In this document: piece after piece, positions 17,100-24,717 of the stretch | Position numbering within the stretch: position 1 is the stretch's first letter | Layout of the letters: each line of letters opens with the position of its first letter | The notes under the pieces: model-generated | What the model was told of the DNA's origin: nothing | What the model saw: the letters and a program-made list of their open reading frames with translations, nothing else | The model's database searches: none | Origin: Flavobacterium saccharophilum | GTDB lineage: Bacteria > Bacteroidota > Bacteroidia > Flavobacteriales > Flavobacteriaceae | Direction: 5' to 3' | Length of the DNA: 64,000 bases | Assembly (NCBI RefSeq): GCF_900142735.1 | Contig: NZ_FRBY01000006.1 | Span: 1 to 64,000 of the forward strand | Program-made: the position numbers and the translations under genes

Positions 17100-18821
17100 A
17101 TGAACACAGAGTTATTTGGTGTCATTAGCATTTTTATCATTTCGATAGTTTTAGCCATTCCAATAGGAAAATATATTGCTAAAGTTTATTTAGGAGATAA
17201 AACCCTTTTTGACCCGATTTTCAATCCAATTGAAAAATTTATTTTTAAAATTAGTGGTATCAATTCTACTGAAGAGATGAACTGGAAACAACATCTAAAA
17301 GCACTTTTGAGTGTAAACATGATTTGGTTCTTTCTTTGCTTTTTTGTCCTATTGTTTCAAGGTTCCTTACCCCTTAACCCGGATAATAATCCATCTATGA
17401 CGCCTGATTTGGCCTTTAATACGGCTATTTCATTTGTAGTAAACTGTAATTTACAACATTACTCAGGTGAAAGTGGTCTTTCTTATCTTGGACAACTTAT
17501 GTTAATGTTCCTGCAATTTGTTTCTGCTGGTGTGGGAATGGCCGCCGCAGCAATGATTTTTACTGCAATGAAAGAAAGAACTACAGAAAAACTGGGGAAT
17601 TTTTATAATTATTTCATCAAAAGTTGTACTCGTATTTTGTTACCACTTTCAGCTATTGTAGCAATTGCGCTATTATTTAGCGGAACTCCTATGACGTTTG
17701 AAGGAAAAGATACTATTACCACTTTACAAGGTGATTCAGTACAAGTTTCACGTGGTCCGGCTGCAGCTTTTATTGCTATCAAACATATCGGTACAAACGG
17801 TGGTGGATTTTTTGGAGTCAATTCAGCACATCCATTAGAAAATCCAACTTATTTCACAAATGCAGTTGAACTTTGGGCACAATTGATCGTTCCGTTTGCC
17901 ATGATTTTCGCTTTAGGTTTCTATCTAAAGAAAAAGAAACTAGCTTACGTAATCTTTGGTGTAATGACAGTTGGTTTTTTACTCCTTGTTATTCCTACTA
18001 TAGCTACAGAGCTTAACGGAAATCCAGCCATAGAAAAAATGGGAATTGCTCAGGCAACCGGAGCTATGGAAGGAAAAGAAGTTCGGTTTGGCCCAGCGAT
18101 TTCAGGATTCTGGAGTATTGCTACAACCGTAATTTCTACAGGTTCTGTAAACAGTATGCATGATAGTTCGATGCCAATTTCCGGAGCGATGCAATTGCTT
18201 GCTATGATGGTAAATGCCTTTTACGGAGGTTGTGGTGTTGGAATCCTGAACTTCTATATTTTCATTATTCTGGCTGTATTTATTTCCGGTTTAATGGTGG
18301 GTCGAACTCCTGAATTTTTAGGAAAGAAAATCGAAGCCCGCGAAGTTAAAATTGCTGCTTTTATTGCGATTCTTCATCCTTTATTGATTTTAGCCGGAAC
18401 AGCAATAGCTTCTTATTTTGCAGCTCATGATACTGCAATGGGTTATTGGTTTAGCGGAAACGCGACAGGCTGGCTAAACAATCCTGGGAACCATGGATTC
18501 TCTGAAATGTTATACGAATATACTTCGAGTGCCGCAAACAACGGTTCTGGTTTTGAAGGTTTAGGAGATAATAATCCTTTTTGGAATATCACTACAGGAA
18601 TTGTATTACTGTTAAGCCGTTTCATTCCGATCATTGGGCCATTGGCAATTGCAGGATTATTAGCGAATAAAAAATACATTCCGGAAAGTGCAGGAACTTT
18701 AAAAACGGACACTACGATTTTCGGAATTATGGTTTTCGCCGTAATCGCAATTATTGCTGCTTTATCATTCTTTCCAGCTTTGGCTTTAGGTCCATTGGCA
18801 GAATATTTTACATTAAAATAA
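17100..18821 (+). CDS. kdpA: K+-transporting ATPase subunit A
   Basis: KdpA is the channel-like subunit of the high-affinity KdpFABC potassium pump. The 573-residue multi-pass membrane protein shows pore loops of the KdpA family: NTAISFVVNCNLQHYSGE (107-124) and GTNGGGFFGVNSAHPLENP (231-249), the latter containing the selectivity-filter glycines. Length is close to the family norm. It follows three one-helix frames including kdpF and precedes kdpB by 8 bp, so it is co-transcribed. Expected induction is by low potassium or osmotic stress. Confidence 0.97.
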   Translation: MNTELFGVISIFIISIVLAIPIGKYIAKVYLGDKTLFDPIFNPIEKFIFKISGINSTEEMNWKQHLKALLSVNMIWFFLCFFVLLFQGSLPLNPDNNPSMTPDLAFNTAISFVVNCNLQHYSGESGLSYLGQLMLMFLQFVSAGVGMAAAAMIFTAMKERTTEKLGNFYNYFIKSCTRILLPLSAIVAIALLFSGTPMTFEGKDTITTLQGDSVQVSRGPAAAFIAIKHIGTNGGGFFGVNSAHPLENPTYFTNAVELWAQLIVPFAMIFALGFYLKKKKLAYVIFGVMTVGFLLLVIPTIATELNGNPAIEKMGIAQATGAMEGKEVRFGPAISGFWSIATTVISTGSVNSMHDSSMPISGAMQLLAMMVNAFYGGCGVGILNFYIFIILAVFISGLMVGRTPEFLGKKIEAREVKIAAFIAILHPLLILAGTAIASYFAAHDTAMGYWFSGNATGWLNNPGNHGFSEMLYEYTSSAANNGSGFEGLGDNNPFWNITTGIVLLLSRFIPIIGPLAIAGLLANKKYIPESAGTLKTDTTIFGIMVFAVIAIIAALSFFPALALGPLAEYFTLK

Positions 18822-18829
18822 TATAAAAA

Positions 18830-20863
18830 ATGACTAATAATAAATCCAATTCATTGTTTGAAAGTAAGCAGGTTAAAGAAGCCTTATCGCAGTCTTTTGT
18901 GAAGCTGAATCCAAAATTGATGATTAAAAATCCGGTAATGTTTACCGTAGAAATAGGAACTGCCATTATGTTTGCTGTTTGTGTTTCCATTTTAATGGGA
19001 GCAACTGACCAAGGTAGTTTTACTTATAATTTAATTGTGTTTTTAATATTACTAGCGACACTTTTGTTTGCCAACTTTGCTGAAGCTATTGCTGAAGCCA
19101 GAGGAAAAGCACAAGCCGATAGTTTAAGAAAAACACGCGAAGAAACTCCGGCAAGACAAATTTTACCAAACGGAGAAATCAAAAATATCAGTTCGTCTGA
19201 ATTAAAAAAAGGAGATATTTTCGTTTGTGAATCTGGCGATTTAATTGCTACCGATGGTGAAATTATTGAAGGATTGGCAACCATTGACGAAAGTGCGATT
19301 ACCGGAGAAAGTGCTCCTGTAATTCGGGAAGCAGGTGGTGATAAATCATCTGTAACCGGCGGGACAAAAGTATTATCTGATAAAATAAAAGTAATCGTAA
19401 CTTCTGAGCCTGGCGAAAGCTTTTTAGATAAAATGATTGCTTTGGTTGAAGGTGCGAGTCGTCAGAAAACGCCAAACGAAATTGCCTTAACCATTTTATT
19501 AGCCGCATTTACCTTAATCTTCGTGATTGTGTGCGTTACGCTAAAACCGTTTGCCGACTATGCAAATGCACCCATCACGATTGCGGCTTTTATTGCTTTG
19601 TTTGTATGCTTAATTCCAACGACAATTGGAGGTTTGCTTTCTGCGATTGGGATTGCCGGAATGGACAGAGCATTGCGTGCCAACGTAATTACAAAATCGG
19701 GAAAAGCGGTAGAAACTGCTGGAGATATTGACGTATTACTTTTGGATAAAACCGGAACCATCACTATCGGAAACAGAAAAGCAACCAGTTTTTATCCTAC
19801 AAAAGGAGTTTCAGAAGAAGATTTTATAAAATCTGCTGTGTTAAGTTCATTAGCAGATGACACTCCGGAAGGGAAAAGTATTGTGGAACTGGCAGGAGCC
19901 GAAACTGCCAATAAATTATCAATTGAAGGTGCTACTTTAATAAAATTTACCGCAGAAACCAGAACTTCCGGAGTTATTTTAAAAGACGGAACTAATATTA
20001 GAAAAGGTGCTCAGGATGCTGCAAAAAATATTGCTGCTCAGGCAGGAAATAGTTTTCCAGAAGATACTGCACAAAAAGTAATCGACATTTCTTCAAACGG
20101 AGGAACGCCATTAGTGGTTATTAAAAACAATCAGGTTCAAGGTGTTATCGAATTACAGGATATTATTAAAACCGGAATGAAAGAACGTTTTGACCGATTG
20201 AGAAAAATGGGTGTAAAAACGGTAATGGTTACTGGTGATAATCCGCTAACAGCTAAGTTTATTGCCGAAGCTGCCGGAGTCGATGATTTTATTGCCGAAG
20301 CGAAACCTGAGGATAAAATGAACTACATCAAAAATGAGCAAAATCTTGGTAAATTGGTTGCCATGATGGGAGACGGAACGAATGATGCTCCTGCTCTTGC
20401 GCAAGCAAATGTGGGTGTTGCTATGAACAGTGGTACTCAGGCAGCTAAAGAAGCTGGAAACATGGTCGATCTTGATAATGATCCAACGAAATTAATCGAG
20501 ATTATCGAAATTGGAAAACAGCTTTTAATGACTCGTGGAACTTTAACTACTTTTTCTATTGCAAATGACGTTGCGAAATATTTTGCTATTGTTCCTGCTC
20601 TTTTTATTACTGCGATTCCTGCGCTTCAGGGTTTAAACATTATGCATTTGCATAGTCCGGAAAGTGCGATTTTATCGGCTGTTATTTTTAACGCGATTAT
20701 CATCCCGATATTGATTCCATTAGCATTGAGAGGTGTTGATTACAAACCAATCGGAGCAAGTGCCATCTTAAAAAGAAATCTTTTGATCTATGGTTTAGGC
20801 GGATTGATTGTTCCTTTTATCGGAATTAAATTGATTGATTTACTTGTTGCTTTATTTATGTAA
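18830..20863 (+). CDS. kdpB: K+-transporting P-type ATPase subunit B
   Basis: KdpB is the ATP-hydrolysing P-type subunit. The 677-residue protein has the actuator TGES (158-161, including Ser161 at the position phosphorylated in the E. coli pump), the phosphorylation motif DKTGT with Asp306, and the hinge MMGDGTNDAPALA. Length matches the family. It starts 8 bp after kdpA. Unusually, a 162-bp repeat-filled gap separates it from kdpC, where other kdp operons are usually compact. Confidence 0.97.
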   Translation: MTNNKSNSLFESKQVKEALSQSFVKLNPKLMIKNPVMFTVEIGTAIMFAVCVSILMGATDQGSFTYNLIVFLILLATLLFANFAEAIAEARGKAQADSLRKTREETPARQILPNGEIKNISSSELKKGDIFVCESGDLIATDGEIIEGLATIDESAITGESAPVIREAGGDKSSVTGGTKVLSDKIKVIVTSEPGESFLDKMIALVEGASRQKTPNEIALTILLAAFTLIFVIVCVTLKPFADYANAPITIAAFIALFVCLIPTTIGGLLSAIGIAGMDRALRANVITKSGKAVETAGDIDVLLLDKTGTITIGNRKATSFYPTKGVSEEDFIKSAVLSSLADDTPEGKSIVELAGAETANKLSIEGATLIKFTAETRTSGVILKDGTNIRKGAQDAAKNIAAQAGNSFPEDTAQKVIDISSNGGTPLVVIKNNQVQGVIELQDIIKTGMKERFDRLRKMGVKTVMVTGDNPLTAKFIAEAAGVDDFIAEAKPEDKMNYIKNEQNLGKLVAMMGDGTNDAPALAQANVGVAMNSGTQAAKEAGNMVDLDNDPTKLIEIIEIGKQLLMTRGTLTTFSIANDVAKYFAIVPALFITAIPALQGLNIMHLHSPESAILSAVIFNAIIIPILIPLALRGVDYKPIGASAILKRNLLIYGLGGLIVPFIGIKLIDLLVALFM

Positions 20864-21025
20864 GGTTCTGAGATACTAAGATACTAAGACTCTAAGGTTT
20901 TTCTCTTAGAGTCTTAAAATCCAAGAACCATTAAAAAACTAAAATTATAAACATAGACTTTGATTACTAAGCTTCTAAAAAAAACTTAGAACCTTAGCAA
21001 CTTAGTCTCTTAGAATCTTAAAAAG
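20864..21025. repeat. CTAAG-word repeat between kdpB and kdpC
   Basis: The gap consists of short words ending CTAAG (GATACTAAG, GATACTAAG, ACTCTAAG) answered on the other side by CTTAGAGTC and by CTTAG-rich words near 20985-21015. This makes long imperfect inverted repeats that could fold in the mRNA. Similar words restart at 21580-21610 after kdpC. Confidence 0.75.
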
Positions 21026-21577
21026 ATGAAAAATATATTTTCACTATTAAAATTGACATTGCTTATCGTAATTCTGTTCGCAGTGATTTATCCTCTTGCA
21101 ATTTATGGAATTGCACAAATGGCTCCTAATCAAGGAAAAGGAGAAACTCTTTCGGTTAACGGAAAAGTAGTTGGTTACCAAAAAATTGGTCAAAAATTCG
21201 ATAAGTCGAATTATTTCTGGGGAAGACCTTCGGCTGTTGAATACAACGCTGCAGGAAGTGCCGGAAGCAATAAAGGACCAAGTAACGCCGATTATCTGGC
21301 TTTGGTTCAAAAAAGAATTGATACACTTTTACTAGTTCATCCGTACTTGAAAAAATCTGATATTCCATCCGATATGGTTACGGCTTCTGGAAGTGGATTG
21401 GATCCGAATATTTCTCCGCAAGGCGCATTGATTCAGGTAAAACGTGTTGCTAAAGAAAGAAAACTGGACGAATCAAAAGTTAAAGCTTTGGTTGAATCTA
21501 AAATTAATACGGCTGTTGTTGGTCCTGAAACGGTTAATGTTTTGGAATTGAATGTAGCCCTTGATGCGCTTCGCTAA
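21026..21577 (+). CDS. kdpC: K+-transporting ATPase subunit C
   Basis: KdpC is the single-span subunit that stabilises nucleotide binding by KdpB. The 183-residue protein has an N-terminal membrane helix (about 7-30), the family motif YFWGRPSA near residue 63, and the GSGLDPNISPQGA segment near 118, followed by a soluble helical domain. Length is normal. It lies downstream of the repeat-filled gap and may depend on read-through from kdpB. Confidence 0.97.
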   Translation: MKNIFSLLKLTLLIVILFAVIYPLAIYGIAQMAPNQGKGETLSVNGKVVGYQKIGQKFDKSNYFWGRPSAVEYNAAGSAGSNKGPSNADYLALVQKRIDTLLLVHPYLKKSDIPSDMVTASGSGLDPNISPQGALIQVKRVAKERKLDESKVKALVESKINTAVVGPETVNVLELNVALDALR

Positions 21578-21682
21578 AACAAGGTTCTGAGTCGCTAAGG
21601 TTCTAAGGTTTTTCTCCTAACAGGTTTTAAAAACCTTGTAGGTATGATATCTTATTATAAATTATAATATAGTAACCACACC
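21578..21682. repeat. Repeat words after kdpC
   Basis: A short CTAAGG-word segment is followed by CCTAACAGG/CCTTGTAGG (21617-21643), a decayed copy of the perfect hairpin at 1111-1137. There is no reading frame of note. Confidence 0.6.
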
Positions 21683-21790
21683 GTTTGTCATTCCGAGGAA
21701 CGAGGAATCCCCGCAAGAAACTCCTCAAAGAAACTTTACAATCTGTGTCGAGCCACTTGCGGGGATTCCTCGTTCCTCGCAATGACAAAC
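21683..21790. repeat. 35-bp near-perfect inverted repeat
   Basis: The left arm 21683-21717 (starting GTTTGTCATTCCGAGG, ending CCCCGCAAG) and right arm 21756-21790 (starting CTTGCGGGG, ending AATGACAAAC) match at 34 of 35 positions across a 38-bp loop. It resembles widespread REP-type palindromes of Bacteroidota built on the words GTCATTCCGAGG and AGGAATC. Confidence 0.9.
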
Positions 21791-21832
21791 TAGATAAAAA
21801 ATTAGAACGAAAAACGTCCTTTTACCCTGAGT

Positions 21833-21940
21833 GCCCTAGCCCTGATAGAAGCGGTATCCTTTTTAGGCTATTGAAAAGATCTTGTTTACCATAAACGATC
21901 TGCCTAAAAAGATATAGCGGATAGCAGGAAACAGCTCCTT
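21833..21940. repeat. Imperfect palindromic intergenic element, copy 2
   Basis: TATCCTTTTTAGGC (21854-21867) pairs with GCCTAAAAAGATA (21902-21914) around a loop that itself holds GATC-bounded pairs. The flanks are CCCTAGCCCTGATAG on the left and AGCAGG...CAGCTCCTT on the right. The order and flanking words match the element at 891-985. Confidence 0.75.
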
Positions 21941-21997
21941 AAAAACCTACTAATAAAAATTAAAACGCCTTTTTTACCCCAAATAATAAAAACAAAA

Positions 21998-23074
21998 ATG
22001 AAAAAAATAATACTTACTGCTTTAATCGCATTCGGTTTTAGCAATTTACATGCACAAGAAGAATCTAAAAATCCGTTAACGTTTTCAGGATATGTAGACG
22101 TTTATTACAGTTATGATTTCGGGAAACCAGACGATCATACACGCCCGGGATTTTTTTACAATTATAACCGAAGCAATGAAGTGAATCTAAATTTAGGTAT
22201 GGCAAAAGTGAATTATACGAAAGAAAACATTCGCGGAAATTTTGCTTTAATGGCTGGAACTTATGCCCAATACAATATGTCGGCTGAACAGGATTTATTG
22301 AAAAATGTATATGAAGCAAATGTTGGTGTAAAGATTTCGCAAAGCCATAATTTGTGGATTGATGCGGGAATTATGCCAGCACATATTGGTTTTGAAAGTG
22401 CCATTGGAAAAGATTGCCAAACGCTAACCCGAAGCATTTTGGCGGAGAATTCTCCTTATTATGAAGCTGGAGTAAAAATTGGTTACACCTCTGAATCCGG
22501 AGAATGGTACTTGGCCGGAATGTATTTGAATGGCTGGCAGCGTATCCAGAAAGTAGAAGGAAATCATACGCCTGCTTTTGGAACACAAATTACATACAAA
22601 CCAACGGATAGAGTGGTTTTGAACTGGAGTACATATGTTGGAAATGAACAACCAGATATCGATAAAAAATGGCGTTATTTTAACAACTTTTACGGACAAT
22701 TTAAAGTAACAGACAAAACAAACATTACGGCTGGTTTTGATGTTGGGTCACAACAAGCTGCTAAAAACAGTAATAAATACGATACTTGGTTTTCGCCTGT
22801 TTTGATCCTGCAATACAAACCGACAGATAAAATTCAGTTGGCTGCACGTGGCGAATATTACAGTGACGAAAAAGGTGTTATTATCGCAACTGAAACGCCA
22901 AACGGTTTTAAAACTTACGGATTTTCAGCTAACTTTGATTACTTAGTAACTGATAATGTAATGTTTAGAATTGAAGCCAGAAATCTTTCTAGCAAAGATG
23001 AAATATTTACAAAAGATAATCTTCCAACGGATACGAATACGTTTGTAACAACATCTTTGGCGATTAGTTTTTAA
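21998..23074 (+). CDS. Outer-membrane beta-barrel porin
   Basis: The 358-residue protein has a signal peptide (1-19, ending LHAQ) and alternating aromatic strands through the length, finishing with phenylalanine (LAISF), as outer-membrane barrels do. It resembles the OmpL-like putative porin group (bbp2) of Bacteroidota. Sitting between kdpC and the KdpD fragment, it probably supplies passage for potassium or other small solutes across the outer membrane for the inner-membrane pump. The functional link is from location only. Confidence 0.82.
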   Translation: MKKIILTALIAFGFSNLHAQEESKNPLTFSGYVDVYYSYDFGKPDDHTRPGFFYNYNRSNEVNLNLGMAKVNYTKENIRGNFALMAGTYAQYNMSAEQDLLKNVYEANVGVKISQSHNLWIDAGIMPAHIGFESAIGKDCQTLTRSILAENSPYYEAGVKIGYTSESGEWYLAGMYLNGWQRIQKVEGNHTPAFGTQITYKPTDRVVLNWSTYVGNEQPDIDKKWRYFNNFYGQFKVTDKTNITAGFDVGSQQAAKNSNKYDTWFSPVLILQYKPTDKIQLAARGEYYSDEKGVIIATETPNGFKTYGFSANFDYLVTDNVMFRIEARNLSSKDEIFTKDNLPTDTNTFVTTSLAISF

Positions 23075-23093
23075 ACATTAAAATTATTTTTTT

Positions 23094-23301
23094 ACCATTA
23101 AGATATTAAGAAAGTTAAGCTTTGTCTTAATGAGCTATTTGAGAAAATTAAGCTTGGCCTTTATTAACTTAATATCTTAATGGTTTTAATATTAAACAGT
23201 AATTTTTACCATTAAGATATTAAGAAAGTTAAGCATTGCCTTAATGGGCCTTTGCTGAGAAACATTAAGCCTTGACTTTATTAACTTAATATCTTAATGG
23301 T
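23094..23301. repeat. Tandem pair of ~92-bp inverted-repeat elements
   Basis: Two copies (23094-23184 and 23208-23301) each start ACCATTAAGATATTAAG and end with the exact complement CTTAATATCTTAATGGT, a 17-bp perfect outer stem. Their interiors share AAAGTTAAGC and CTTAATG words but differ elsewhere. The pair fills the porin to kdpD gap. Confidence 0.88.
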
Positions 23302-23349
23302 TAAATTAAATAAAAACTTTGCGACTTAGTGCCTTCGTGGCAAAACCAT

Positions 23350-24477
23350 ATGGAACAGAAAAAAGAAAATAACGCACAGCACTTTCTTGATTTAATTCAG
23401 AAATCACGGAAAGGAAAGTTTAAAGTCTACATTGGGATGAGTGCCGGTGTAGGCAAAACTTATCGTATGCTTCAGGAAGCGCATTCGTTGTTGAAGAATG
23501 GAATTGATGTAAAAATTGGTTACATCGAAACGCATATGCGAAAGGAAACGCATGAACTTTTAGCTGGTTTGCCTGTGATTCCACGGCGAACCATTTTCTA
23601 TAAAGGGAAACAGCTGGAAGAACTCGATGTACAGGCGATTATCAACCTAAGACCTGAAGTTGTGATTGTTGATGAATTAGCACACACCAACGTTGAAGGA
23701 AGCAAAAACGAAAAACGCTGGCAAGATGTTTTAGAAATTTTAGAAGCGGGAATCAATGTGATTTCGGCAGTGAATATTCAGCATATTGAGAGTCTGAATG
23801 AAGATGTAAAACGCATTACCAATATTGATGTTCAGGAGCGAATTCCGGACAATGTTTTGCGTCTGGCTGATGAAGTGGTTAATATCGATTTGACATCGGA
23901 AGATTTGATTGCGCGTTTGAAAGAAGGAAAAATTTATACGCCGGATAAAATTCAAACTGCTTTGACGAACTTCTTTAAATCGGAACAAATTCTGCAATTG
24001 CGTGAATTAGCTTTAAAGGAAGTGGCGAGTCAGGTGGTTCGAAAAGTCGAAAACGAAGTGCCTCAACTACATGCTTTACGCCACGAGAAACTTTTGGCCT
24101 GCATTAGCAGTAATGATAAAACGGCTAAAATTGTGATTAGAAAAGCGGCGCGATTGGCGAGTTATTATAATGGAAGCTGGTATGTTTTGTATGTAGAAAC
24201 ACCAAAAGAAAGCAGTACCAAAATTGCATTAGACAAACAAAGACATTTAATTAATAACTTTAAACTGGCCGTACAATTAGGTGCAGAAGTTATCAAATTA
24301 GAAAATAAAAATATTGCCGATGCGATTTTGATTGCGGTTGAAGAAAAACAAATTACAACTGTCTGCATTGGGAAACCGCATTTGAATTTATTTAAAGTAA
24401 TTTTGTCTACAACGATTTTCAGGCGTTTATTAAATCGCCTGTCATTATCGAATGTGGACCTTGTTATTTTATCGTAG
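23350..24477 (+). CDS. kdpD: KdpD N-terminal sensor domain protein (no kinase part)
   Basis: I start at ATG 23350, since the in-frame GTG at 23329 lies inside the dispersed repeat TTGCGACTTAGTGCC. The 375-residue product has the KdpD Walker A GMSAGVGKT (29-37), VVIVDELAHTN (104-114) and a universal-stress-protein-like domain at about 245-375. It then stops: the four helices, GAF, H-box and ATPase of full-length KdpD are absent. In other bacteria this part senses potassium status. A separate membrane kinase follows 240 bp later and may supply the missing half. Confidence 0.9.
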   Translation: MEQKKENNAQHFLDLIQKSRKGKFKVYIGMSAGVGKTYRMLQEAHSLLKNGIDVKIGYIETHMRKETHELLAGLPVIPRRTIFYKGKQLEELDVQAIINLRPEVVIVDELAHTNVEGSKNEKRWQDVLEILEAGINVISAVNIQHIESLNEDVKRITNIDVQERIPDNVLRLADEVVNIDLTSEDLIARLKEGKIYTPDKIQTALTNFFKSEQILQLRELALKEVASQVVRKVENEVPQLHALRHEKLLACISSNDKTAKIVIRKAARLASYYNGSWYVLYVETPKESSTKIALDKQRHLINNFKLAVQLGAEVIKLENKNIADAILIAVEEKQITTVCIGKPHLNLFKVILSTTIFRRLLNRLSLSNVDLVILS

Positions 24478-24490
24478 TAAAATTATTTAA

Positions 24491-24685
24491 ACCATATAAG
24501 TCATATAAGTTCATTTTAATTAGGACGTTGAATTTTAACCGCAAAGAGCGCTAAGTTTTTACGCAAAGTTCGCTGATTTTTTTTGCTCGCAAAGTCGCAA
24601 GGACGCAAAGCTTTTTTAATCTAATCTTTGCGCTCTTTGCGTTAAAAAAAGCAATTCTAATATTTTCTTATATCACTTATATGGT
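24491..24685. repeat. Nested inverted repeats between kdpD and the kinase gene
   Basis: The outer arms ACCATATAAGTCATATAAG (24491-24509) and its complement at 24667-24685 match at 18 of 19 positions. Inside them a second inverted pair, GCAAAGAGCGCTAAG (from 24541) and CTTTGCGCTCTTTGCG (24626-24641), surrounds CGCAAAG words of the family seen at 526-862. Confidence 0.85.
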
Positions 24686-24717
24686 GAAAAAAAAATTAAA
24701 TGTTTTAAACAAACATC

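Noticed and set aside
21685..21894. 69-codon plus-strand frame
   Set aside because: Encoded by the 35-bp inverted repeat and the next palindromic element.
23094..23301. CRISPR-like look of the tandem repeats
   Set aside because: Only two units, long self-complementary arms, no short regular repeats with unique spacers and no cas genes.
23329..23349. Upstream GTG start for the KdpD fragment
   Set aside because: It falls in a dispersed repeat word; the ATG at 23350 starts the conserved part.
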